Of a stretch of 14,351 nt of DNA, positions 1-5,999 are shown piece by piece. Source of the DNA: Flavobacteriaceae bacterium (GTDB lineage: Bacteria; Bacteroidota; Bacteroidia; Flavobacteriales; Flavobacteriaceae); assembly GCA_023301205.1 (NCBI GenBank), contig JALZVC010000088.1, forward strand, positions 1 to 14,351. Reading direction: 5' to 3'. Position 1 is the first letter of the stretch, and every line of letters begins with the position of its first letter. The notes below the pieces were generated by a model that saw only the letters and a list, made by a program, of their open reading frames with translations, ran no database searches and was not told the origin of the DNA. Both the position numbers and the translations under genes were made by a program.

Positions 1-85
1 AAAAACTAAACAAAGTTTATTAAAACATAACAATCCAATTAACCAAGTTTAAATTATTTTTGTAGTTAATAAAGTTATAGCGATT

Positions 86-133
86 GTTCTATTTGAACAC
101 TAAATAATAACCAAATGTTCTTTTGCAGAACAT
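86..133. promoter_or_regulatory. Two GTTC/GAAC dyads upstream of the first gene
   Basis: Two inverted repeats of the same kind lie 32 bp apart centre to centre, about three helical turns. The first is GTTC-N5-GAAC at 86-98. The second is a perfect ATGTTCT-N5-AGAACAT at 115-133. They sit 33-80 bases before the ATG at 166. A TAnnTTTG-type -7 box (TATTTTTG, 55-62) lies upstream without a good -33 partner, so the dyads could lie in the early transcribed leader as a roadblock operator. The arrangement is seen directly; an operator role is inferred and the regulator is unknown. Confidence 0.4.
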
Positions 134-165
134 TGTAAAAAAACCGGTCTTAACGGGCATTAAAT

Positions 166-660
166 ATGAAAAAGAGTTTATTTATGTACTTGTTTTTCTT
201 TGCAGTACTGTACATTTTGTTTCAGTATATGAATGAGAAAACCATATTCGAATCGCAAGAAAAGTCCATCAACGGATTGACTAAAAAGTTAGAAAAAGCA
301 AACGATTCTTTAGTTGTATTACAAAACTCCGTTTCCGAAAGTGATTATTTCCGCTTAATCGGCAACGATAATGCCATGACGTATTTAGAGCGATACGATT
401 TAGACCCCGTAAAAGTAAAACAAATGATAACCGATGAGATCTACGATAAAAACGGATTAGAAGGCGGTAACCCACTTGTAGAATTTAAAGGCGATCGAGG
501 CCCTATGCGTATCAATAAAATCAAGTTTTTAAACCATAGATGGATTCTAGCAGATTTCTCTGACGGCCAGCGCTGGGGCGAAGTGATCATCGAGTATTTC
601 TTTGATGAGAAAAATGAATTGGATATTTATCCAATTAAAACGGTGTTGTATCCTTTGTAG
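166..660 (+). CDS. Membrane-anchored coiled-coil protein, unknown function
   Basis: A 164-residue protein that I cannot assign to a named family. Residues about 5-22 form one hydrophobic segment after a short KK-containing N-terminus, so it is probably an N-in single-pass inner-membrane anchor. Residues about 28-60 are rich in Glu, Lys, Ser and Leu and look like a short coiled coil (the stretch around KKLEKANDSL). The rest, about 65-164, is a compact alpha/beta-looking domain with a conserved-looking NHRWILADFSDG segment and an aromatic beta-rich C-terminus. The ATG at 166 is the only start that includes the membrane segment. The gene stands alone, convergent with the esterase gene, with a palindromic element between them. 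It is probably a periplasm-facing protein of Flavobacteria; function unknown. Confidence 0.75.
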   Translation: MKKSLFMYLFFFAVLYILFQYMNEKTIFESQEKSINGLTKKLEKANDSLVVLQNSVSESDYFRLIGNDNAMTYLERYDLDPVKVKQMITDEIYDKNGLEGGNPLVEFKGDRGPMRINKIKFLNHRWILADFSDGQRWGEVIIEYFFDEKNELDIYPIKTVLYPL

Positions 661-735
661 ACTTTGGTCTTTAATTGGTAGGAGGCTTCACTGGTAGTAA
701 AAAAACAAAAGTAACAAACAAATAGTCTGCTCTAA

Positions 736-795
736 GCTCCTTCCCCTTTTTCAGGGGAAGGTGGGGCGGCTTTGGCGACTCGGAAGGGGGAAGCA
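736..795. repeat. REP-like G/C-rich palindromic element
   Basis: In an otherwise A/T-rich intergenic stretch (661-890) there is a dense G/C block. CCTTCCCCT (739-747) pairs perfectly with AGGGGAAGG (753-761) around a 5-base loop. A further G-rich arm (GGAAGGGGG, 782-790) can compete for the same C-rich arm, so two alternative folds exist. It lies between the converging ends of the genes at 166-660 and 891-1544, where it may also help stop transcription. It resembles dispersed intergenic palindromes of Flavobacteria, and a related-looking one lies at 13915-13960. The rest of 661-890 shows nothing else I can name. Confidence 0.5.
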
Positions 796-890
796 AGCGC
801 AGCGTCTCATGTATTGTGTATTGTTAAGTTTTTTTCTTCTATTCCATACAGTCCACTTACTGCAACCGAAGCGCCCTACGAGCTACAAAA

Positions 891-1544
891 CTAACTACTC
901 ATTAGCCATTCTTTCATTTCATGAAAATTTTGAGGTGCTACGCCGTGACCTACGGGGAATTCTGAATAGGCGCAATCGATGCCTAAATTTGCTAAAAAAG
1001 GTTTTGTTTTACGTGCCCAATCTACGGGTAATACTTGGTCTATATTTCCGTGAGAAGAATAGACGTTTAGTTTGCTAAAATCACTTTTTTCGTAGCCTTC
1101 TATTAGTAATTCGGTATTTATATAACCACTAAGTCCGATAATGTTTTTTACTTTTTCTGGATAGCTTAAACCTACCGAAAAGCTTAAAATAGTACCTTGA
1201 CTAAAACCTATAAGAGTAATATTATTGGCGTCTGCGTTATAGTTTTCTACCACTTCATCAATAGATTTTGCGATTAACTCTCGTGCGTCAATCGCTTGAG
1301 GGATGTCACTCATTTTACCATCTGTATTATCCCAATAAATATTATACCAGGCGTTACCAGAAGGTTGCATTTGTAGTGGCGCTTTTAGACTAATAATATG
1401 GTAATGATCGGGCAATTCTGGTGCGAAAGAAAATAAATCATCTTCATTGCTGCCATACCCGTGTAACAGAATTATTGCAGGATTTGAACCTGTATTTGTT
1501 GCAGGTGCTTTATAGTTATGTTCTAAAGAAAGGGTTTGTTCCAT
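891..1544 (-). CDS. Alpha/beta-hydrolase esterase (phospholipase/carboxylesterase family)
   Basis: A 217-residue serine hydrolase of the phospholipase/carboxylesterase (YpfH/acyl-protein thioesterase-like) family, at the usual family length. The oxyanion-hole segment LLHGYGSNEDDL is at residues 27-37. The nucleophile elbow GFSQG carries Ser115. The acid is Asp169 in HGNIDQVLP and the base is His200 in VGHGV, so the triad is complete. There is no signal peptide, so it is cytosolic and probably cleaves carboxyl- or thioesters of small acyl compounds; the natural substrate cannot be read. It is the last gene of the minus-strand cluster, about 100 bases after the small membrane protein gene. The ATG at 1544 gives the normal N-terminus. 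Family assignment is firm; specificity is not. Confidence 0.88.
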   Translation of the reverse strand: MEQTLSLEHNYKAPATNTGSNPAIILLHGYGSNEDDLFSFAPELPDHYHIISLKAPLQMQPSGNAWYNIYWDNTDGKMSDIPQAIDARELIAKSIDEVVENYNADANNITLIGFSQGTILSFSVGLSYPEKVKNIIGLSGYINTELLIEGYEKSDFSKLNVYSSHGNIDQVLPVDWARKTKPFLANLGIDCAYSEFPVGHGVAPQNFHEMKEWLMSS

Positions 1545-1592
1545 TGGTGTTCAATTTAATTCTCAACGATACGAATTTGTCAGAATTTGGTT

Positions 1593-1606
1593 CCGATAGC
1601 TATCGG
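1593..1606. repeat. Perfect 14-bp palindrome CCGATAGCTATCGG
   Basis: A perfect self-complementary 14-mer lies in the 99-base gap between the small membrane protein gene and the esterase gene, on a cluster read leftwards. It has no loop and no adequate U-tract on the minus strand, so it is a poor terminator candidate. I believe such CCGATAGCTATCGG words recur in flavobacterial intergenic regions, but this is recollection and not something this window proves. Confidence 0.4.
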
Positions 1607-1643
1607 GATTATTTTTTATTGGGATTTTCGCCATCAGGCGTAC

Positions 1644-1967
1644 TTAATCTAAGAATTTAAACCACTTATCAAACCAATCTGATAGGTAAGGTAATCCAGG
1701 TTTTTTGTTAGTAATGGCTCTAAACATAGAGTAAATAAGTAACACGATGGAGGTCCAGTAAAAAAGTTGGCCTAATAATAAGTTGATGTATTTGTCAAAC
1801 ACAATCGCACAAATCCAAAGCAGTACTATCCCAAACATGTTTTTTATGTGTGCCGTGGCAAAAGGGTGTTTCTCGTTACTATTCATAGACATCGAAATGA
1901 GCAAACCCACAAAAGTAATGTATGTAATAATTGCTTTGTTTTTTCCTGGAGGACTTGTTTCAGACAT
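1644..1967 (-). CDS. Small Tic20/DUF4870-like membrane protein
   Basis: A 107-residue protein with three or so hydrophobic segments, at about residues 12-28 (ITYITFVGLLISM), 42-60 (NMFGIVLLWICAIVF) and 64-85. A short polar N-terminus and a Trp/Lys-rich C-terminal tail (WFDKWFKFLD) flank them. The pattern of a first helix, a NEKHPFATAHIKN-type loop and two further helices is that of the Tic20/DUF4870-like family of small bacterial inner-membrane proteins, whose role is unclear. The ATG at 1967 lies one base past the stop of the dihydroorotase-like gene (1969), so the two are almost certainly co-transcribed and possibly translationally coupled. Family call moderate; no function assigned. Confidence 0.75.
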   Translation of the reverse strand: MSETSPPGKNKAIITYITFVGLLISMSMNSNEKHPFATAHIKNMFGIVLLWICAIVFDKYINLLLGQLFYWTSIVLLIYSMFRAITNKKPGLPYLSDWFDKWFKFLD

Positions 1968-1968
1968 C

Positions 1969-3222
1969 TTAATTCAGTTTCAATTTGTTTTTAGAAATAA
2001 TCCCATATACTTTTCCTTTCATTTTCTGGCGCACAAAGGCAGAAGTAGTGGAGGTAGATAAAATATGTTCACTCTCAAAAATCCAGTTCGGTTCAGGATT
2101 AAAAAGCGTTAGTGGTAGTTTGACACCTTCCTTGATTTCGCCCGTTTCAAGACCAAAACGTGCTCTTAGGCAAGTAAGTGCAGTGATTGCTTCGGAAATA
2201 TCAAACATTTGACCCAAAGCTCCAAAACAACTTTCTAGTCCGATGGTGCCGTATTGTGCGTGATCAAATTCTATTTTTTTGTATTCTATATCAATAGGAG
2301 CGTGGTCACTTGTCACACCATCGATTGTACCATCTTTTAAGCCTTTGCGCAAAGCTTTTAGGTCTGTTTTGGTTCTTAAGGGAGGCATTATTTTATATCG
2401 CGTGTCAAAGGTCGCTAACACATCATCTGTGAGCATTAAGTTATGCACAGCCACACTACAGGTAACATCTAGCCCTTTCTTTTTTGCTTTTTTTATGAGT
2501 TGCACTGATCTCTTTGTAGAGACAGTTGGGATGTGCAGTTTGCCTCCCGCGTATTCTAGCAAGTACAAATCTCTAGAGATTTGAAGTTCTTCGGCAAGTG
2601 TTGGTATGCCTTTTAATCCTAGTTCTGTGCTGGACTTGCCTTCGTTCACCATTCCTTTGTTAGCAATGGCAGTATCCATAGGGAAAGACTGTACAAGCCC
2701 GTCAAAGTTCTGTGTGTATTGTAATGCTATTTTTAGCAGGTTTGCATTTTGTATGGGTTGCTTGTAGTCATAAAAACTACTGGCACCTTCTTGTTGCATA
2801 TCATATAGCTCTGCTAGTTCCTCACCTTTTGCACCCTTAGTCATGGCACCAACAGGTAGGATGTTAACCGCGTGATTTATTGCTTTACTTATTAAAAATT
2901 GTACAGAGCCTTTAGTGTCTGTAACGGGTTGCGTGTTTGGGTTTACGCAGACATCTGTAAAACCCGAGGCTGCCGCAACGTTGAGACCATTTTCTATCGT
3001 CTCTCTTTCTTCATATCCAGGCTCCCCAAAACTTACGCTGCTGTCCATCCATCCTAGCGAAACGTGAAGGTTGTCTTTTTCTACCAATCGCATTTTATCT
3101 CTCGCGGCTATTTTTGACGCGATTTGCACGATGATACCATTTTCTATAAGAAGATCACGCTTCTTTAAATGAAGTGTGCCTTGAGGATCAACGATGGTGG
3201 CAGATTTTAGAAGTATTTTCAT
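1969..3222 (-). CDS. Dihydroorotase-like protein lacking metal ligands (probable pseudoenzyme)
   Basis: A 417-residue amidohydrolase-superfamily protein, full length for class I dihydroorotase. Family landmarks are clear: DSSVSFGEPG (60-69), NPNTQPVTD (94-102), PPLR (280-283), DGTIDGVTSDHAP (297-309) and GLES (328-331). The catalytic residues are mostly gone. The HxH metal pair and substrate-binding Arg of DxHVHxRxPG are Ser62, Ser64 and Gly66. The usual HVST histidine is Thr233, the PHH block is VHN (259-261), and the His after DHAP is Ile310. The usual HCED block is replaced around 178-183. Asp306 survives. It is therefore unlikely to convert carbamoyl-aspartate to dihydroorotate. Inactive paralogues (PyrC') that hold aspartate transcarbamoylase together are known in Pseudomonas. 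Here it is co-transcribed with membrane-protein and esterase genes, not pyrB. Databases may simply call it pyrC. Confidence 0.88.
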   Translation of the reverse strand: MKILLKSATIVDPQGTLHLKKRDLLIENGIIVQIASKIAARDKMRLVEKDNLHVSLGWMDSSVSFGEPGYEERETIENGLNVAAASGFTDVCVNPNTQPVTDTKGSVQFLISKAINHAVNILPVGAMTKGAKGEELAELYDMQQEGASSFYDYKQPIQNANLLKIALQYTQNFDGLVQSFPMDTAIANKGMVNEGKSSTELGLKGIPTLAEELQISRDLYLLEYAGGKLHIPTVSTKRSVQLIKKAKKKGLDVTCSVAVHNLMLTDDVLATFDTRYKIMPPLRTKTDLKALRKGLKDGTIDGVTSDHAPIDIEYKKIEFDHAQYGTIGLESCFGALGQMFDISEAITALTCLRARFGLETGEIKEGVKLPLTLFNPEPNWIFESEHILSTSTTSAFVRQKMKGKVYGIISKNKLKLN

Positions 3223-3246
3223 AGCTGTATCGTTTATAGTGGTTAG

Positions 3247-5166
3247 TTATTTCTTATAAAACCGCAACACGAACATTTCTGCTAACAGAAACAAGAAGGC
3301 TGCAATGGCAAACCATTTCCAAAATTCGTTTATTGTATTGTCTTTAACTATATTTTCAAAAAGTTCAGGGATGCTGTCAAAACTCGAAACACCTTCCCAG
3401 TCTTCTGGTAATGCGTATTGTAAAATACTTTCGTCACGAGAATAATTAAAACTAACGTTCTCAATAAAATCTTCATCCTTAAGTACTGCATAAGTGCTCG
3501 CAAGGTCTGGTGTTTCGTCTGTCGTGATCGTCACTTTATTTGCCCCCGCTACTTGTAAAGGTATAAAACTAGCCACACTATCTTTAAGTGTAATTGTTTG
3601 GTCTTGTTGTAACTTGTTAGGGACGGCAAACGTATTCGGTTTTCCTATGGTGTAATATAGTTTTGGCAAGGGTAAACTTTGCAGAGACATATTATATAGG
3701 GTAGGGACAATTAAAGGTGAGCTCTTGAAGTTGGTTATTTCCGAAGCAAAAGGAGCCGTGCTTAAAAAGTGATTGCCTTTTTGTACAATAAACGGCTTTC
3801 CATCTTCAAAAGATAGTGCAGCAGCATTTGTGCCTGCCAACTCATAAAACGAACTCGCCTTTGGGTATTGAAAATTCACTACGCGCTTTTCAAAAACGTC
3901 TTTATATAAAGGATGGTCAAAAGCGATTTTAGTAATCTGTTTTTCTGCGGAAATGCGCTCTCCCATAGTTCCCAGCTTTAAGCTATTGAGTAAGGTGTTG
4001 TAGGTGTTGATAGAAGCATTTGCCGAAGGGATAATAAAAATACTACCACCATTTTCTGAAAACGAGCGAAGGGCAGCAGTTAAAGGTGCAGGGATATTGT
4101 CTAGCTCATTAAGAATGATGAAATTTTGTTTCGGGATCGCATTATAGTCGAGATTCTTATGGGATTGCGGCGTAAAGTTAAATTGAGTACTATTAAATAA
4201 ACGGCTAATAAAACCACCAGCACCTTGATTAATAGCAAGCACGTTTACTTTATTTGCTTCGTTAAGGCTAAAGTAAAGTGTGTTATCATAATTCATGTTA
4301 GGATCGTTAATCACGATGCGACCATCTATCGCATTGTCCTTGTCTAACTCAAAATCGACCGATACGGTTGCACTTTCTGTAAATTCTGCTGTAGTTTTTG
4401 CTACAAGTACTTCTTTATTGTAAAGCGATACAGGAATCGCTTCGTTACTACCTTGAGCCGTTATACGTGCTTCGAGGGTAAGTTTTGAAGCGTCTTTACC
4501 TTTTATATAAACAGTGTCTATCGTTATATTTTGCTTTCGCTCTGGTGATAGCGCAACGGCATTTACCTTAAGATCTTCTGGTATAGAAGGGAAGGCCTCT
4601 TTTAATTGAAAATCTGAGATGTAAATTAGTCGTTTTTCTGCGCCCGTATTTTTAGAAAACAATTGCTCCGCTTTTAAAACAACTTGCTTAGGTGTTAATT
4701 GTTTAAAGCTGTAATCTGTTTGCAGTATTTTTGTCTGAAACGTTTTTAAAGTGACGTCTCTGTTAACATTATCGTTAGTGAACCAGGTTACTTTTTCTTC
4801 TCCTGGTAACTCATACAAACCTTGCATAGCACGCTGTAGTAATGGACCATCAGGACCTTTGGCTTGCATACTAAAAGAGTTGTCTAGGAAAACAACGGTT
4901 TCTTTGTTGGTGTTGAGTGCTGTTTTTGATGCCGAGAAGGGTTGTGCAAATGCCAGAACCAAACACGCAATGACTGCCATTCTTAACAATAAGGTAAGCC
5001 ACTTTTTTAGTTGCGAACTTTTACGCGTCTGGATGTTTACTTTTTTAAGAAAAGCAACATTGGTAAATTCAGTTTTCTGAAATTTTCGTAACTGAAAAAG
5101 GTGAATAATAATAGGAATGAGCAGTAGAAGAAGTGCGTAAAGTAATTCTGGATGTTTAAACTGCAT
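3247..5166 (-). CDS. BatA-like membrane protein with vWA domain
   Basis: A 639-residue inner-membrane protein that opens with the BatA-type N-terminal double-transmembrane module: KHPELLYALLLLLIPIIIHL (4-23), a basic loop with FQKTEFTNVAFLKK, then a second helix at about 56-76. A von Willebrand A-like domain follows, with a MIDAS DxSxS motif at Asp95-Asn-Ser97-Phe-Ser99. The middle (about 305-400) looks like a class I glutamine-amidotransferase-like fold without an obvious catalytic set. A final helix (about 615-633) ends in FYKK. Related proteins sit in Bat aerotolerance and MoxR-type loci of Bacteroidota; a role in envelope assembly is a guess. It is first in the cluster; the dihydroorotase-like gene starts 24 bases beyond its stop. 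Start at 5166 keeps the standard N-terminus. Confidence 0.85.
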   Translation of the reverse strand: MQFKHPELLYALLLLLIPIIIHLFQLRKFQKTEFTNVAFLKKVNIQTRKSSQLKKWLTLLLRMAVIACLVLAFAQPFSASKTALNTNKETVVFLDNSFSMQAKGPDGPLLQRAMQGLYELPGEEKVTWFTNDNVNRDVTLKTFQTKILQTDYSFKQLTPKQVVLKAEQLFSKNTGAEKRLIYISDFQLKEAFPSIPEDLKVNAVALSPERKQNITIDTVYIKGKDASKLTLEARITAQGSNEAIPVSLYNKEVLVAKTTAEFTESATVSVDFELDKDNAIDGRIVINDPNMNYDNTLYFSLNEANKVNVLAINQGAGGFISRLFNSTQFNFTPQSHKNLDYNAIPKQNFIILNELDNIPAPLTAALRSFSENGGSIFIIPSANASINTYNTLLNSLKLGTMGERISAEKQITKIAFDHPLYKDVFEKRVVNFQYPKASSFYELAGTNAAALSFEDGKPFIVQKGNHFLSTAPFASEITNFKSSPLIVPTLYNMSLQSLPLPKLYYTIGKPNTFAVPNKLQQDQTITLKDSVASFIPLQVAGANKVTITTDETPDLASTYAVLKDEDFIENVSFNYSRDESILQYALPEDWEGVSSFDSIPELFENIVKDNTINEFWKWFAIAAFLFLLAEMFVLRFYKK

Positions 5167-5187
5167 GTGCTGATTTCAAATATTATT

Positions 5188-5195
5188 CAAAGATA
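5188..5195 (-). promoter_or_regulatory. Candidate -7 box for the minus-strand cluster
   Basis: On the minus strand TATCTTTG matches the Bacteroidota -7 consensus TAnnTTTG exactly. It lies 21 bases before the ATG of the BatA-like gene, giving a very short leader. No good TTTG -33 box is found at 17-20 bases upstream, so the promoter is incomplete by consensus. Confidence 0.4.
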
Positions 5196-5215
5196 GAAAA
5201 ATGCATGCAATTGGG

Positions 5216-5593
5216 TTACTTCTTAATCGTAAAACTAAATATTGCTCCTTTACCAGGTTCTAAGTTGACTTTAATCTCGCCACCTAGTTTGGTGATAATA
5301 AATTTTACGGTGGTTAAGCCTATTCCAGTTCCTTTTTCACCAAAGCTATCTGCATCTTCCTCAGATTTAAATAACTCAAACATTAATTCTTGTTTATCCT
5401 TATGTATACCCACTATATTAACTTTAACCTGAAAATGATAATAATCTTGTGCCACAGAAAAGGCAATGGTTACTTGAGGAGTCTTATTTTGATTATCTTT
5501 TAAGGAGTAACCTACTAGACTCAAAAATATTTGAAATAGCGCCGCACGGTTTGCGCGCAAAAAAAACATCCTCATTGGGGTGCTATCATGCAA
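5216..5593 (-). pseudogene. Decayed C-terminal remnant of a histidine kinase (HATPase_c)
   Basis: The reading frame encodes about 120 residues that match only the ATP-binding domain of a flavobacterial PAS-type sensor kinase. From ANRAALFQIF onward it follows the family to the normal C-terminus GAIFSFTIKK. The kinase's dimerisation/phospho-acceptor helix and sensor are absent: the frame is open only back to a stop at 5678-5680, that part shows no kinase similarity, and it has no ATG. Two of the three nucleotide-binding boxes are ruined: the N box NLxxNxxK reads SLVGYSLK, and the G1 box DNGIGI reads VNIVGI. The G2 box GTGIGLTTVK and the F-box-like FELFK are intact. The frame could start at TTG 5593 or at an ATG at 5575 or 5569. 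A small expressed non-enzymatic protein is possible, but a truncated, decaying kinase is the simpler reading. Confidence 0.62.
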
Positions 5594-5723
5594 ACATAAG
5601 TTATACAGACGTTTACGTAATATCGCGAATGTAGATTTTTGTTTTTTAGAAAAAGTATCATAATCAGGAGTTGCTTTTTATAGCGGACTTCAGTTATTTG
5701 ATTATAGGTTTTAATTAAAGACT

Positions 5724-5758
5724 CATTCAGAACATTATAGCTTACGTTCAGAACATTT
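5724..5758 (+). promoter_or_regulatory. Predicted LytTR-regulator binding site, copy 1
   Basis: Two perfect TTCAGAACAT repeats at 5726-5735 and 5747-5756 are in the same orientation and exactly 21 bp apart, two helical turns. LytTR-domain regulators are known to bind pairs of 9-10 bp direct repeats with this spacing next to the -35 region. The whole 35-bp block recurs at 8978-9012 with 31 of 35 identities. A candidate -7 box starts 28 bases after the second repeat. The site points toward the kinase gene, suggesting autoregulation by the LytTR protein at 8051-8773. Confidence 0.65.
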
Positions 5759-5849
5759 CCCGCTGTTTAAAAACTTGTTACTATTACATTCGTAGAAGGC
5801 ACATCACAAAATATATTTGAATTATACCGATTTTAATTTTTATTTGGTA

Positions 5850-5895
5850 GTACATACAAAAATGCGGCTGAGAGACAGTCGCTTTTTGTTTGTAC
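5850..5895 (+). other. Imperfect hairpin in the kinase leader
   Basis: The arm at 5850-5866 (starts GTACATACAAAAA) pairs with 5880-5895 (ends TTTGTTTGTAC) over 15 base pairs with one mismatch (5855/5890) and one bulged base (5863), around a 13-base loop rich in GA. No U-run follows, so it is not a standard intrinsic terminator. If the promoter inferred at 5785 is right, this folds in the mRNA leader of the kinase gene. Confidence 0.45.
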
Positions 5896-5929
5896 GTTAA
5901 GTACCATCTTAACTTCTTGATTAAGTATT

Positions 5930-5965
5930 TATGGCATTTACTATGGTATTTACTATGGTATGTTA
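5930..5965. repeat. 12-bp tandem repeat, about three units
   Basis: Three consecutive 12-base units: TATGGCATTTAC (5930-5941), TATGGTATTTAC (5942-5953) and the degenerate TATGGTATGTTA (5954-5965). They end 34 bases before the kinase ATG. The repeat may be a slippage product with variable copy number, or a spacing element of the leader. No protein-binding role can be claimed. Confidence 0.6.
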
Positions 5966-5999
5966 ACATATATTTACAGTTTTAAAAATCAAAGTAAAA

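Larger units (their letters stand above)
5594..5999. other. Gene-free regulatory region before the kinase operon
   Basis: These 406 bases hold no credible gene in either direction. They contain a paired direct repeat matching the geometry of a LytTR site (5724-5758), a candidate -7 box TACATTCG (5785-5792), a 15-bp imperfect hairpin (5850-5895), a small dyad GTTAAG-N6-CTTAAC (5896-5913) and a 12-bp tandem repeat (5930-5965). If transcription starts near 5799, the kinase mRNA has a leader of about 200 bases, long for this group. Confidence 0.55.

Noticed and set aside
126-134. CAGAACATT as a further LytTR half-site
   Set aside because: No second copy lies 21 bp away on either side. The word here is one arm of an inverted repeat, so the LytTR geometry is not met.
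761-1078. Plus-strand frame of 105 codons overlapping the esterase end
   Set aside because: It starts within the palindromic element and runs antisense to a confident esterase, with no family features.
5850-5895. Hairpin as an intrinsic terminator for the kinase operon or the remnant gene
   Set aside because: No T-run follows on the plus strand, and the minus-strand side also lacks a suitable T-run after the stem.
5930-5965. Tandem repeat as the start of a CRISPR array
   Set aside because: Units are 12 bp and contiguous without spacers, and no cas genes are present.
5784-5969. Minus-strand frame of 61 codons in the kinase leader
   Set aside because: It is repetitive because it crosses the 12-bp tandem repeat, has no recognisable domain or start context, and lies in a region better explained as regulatory.
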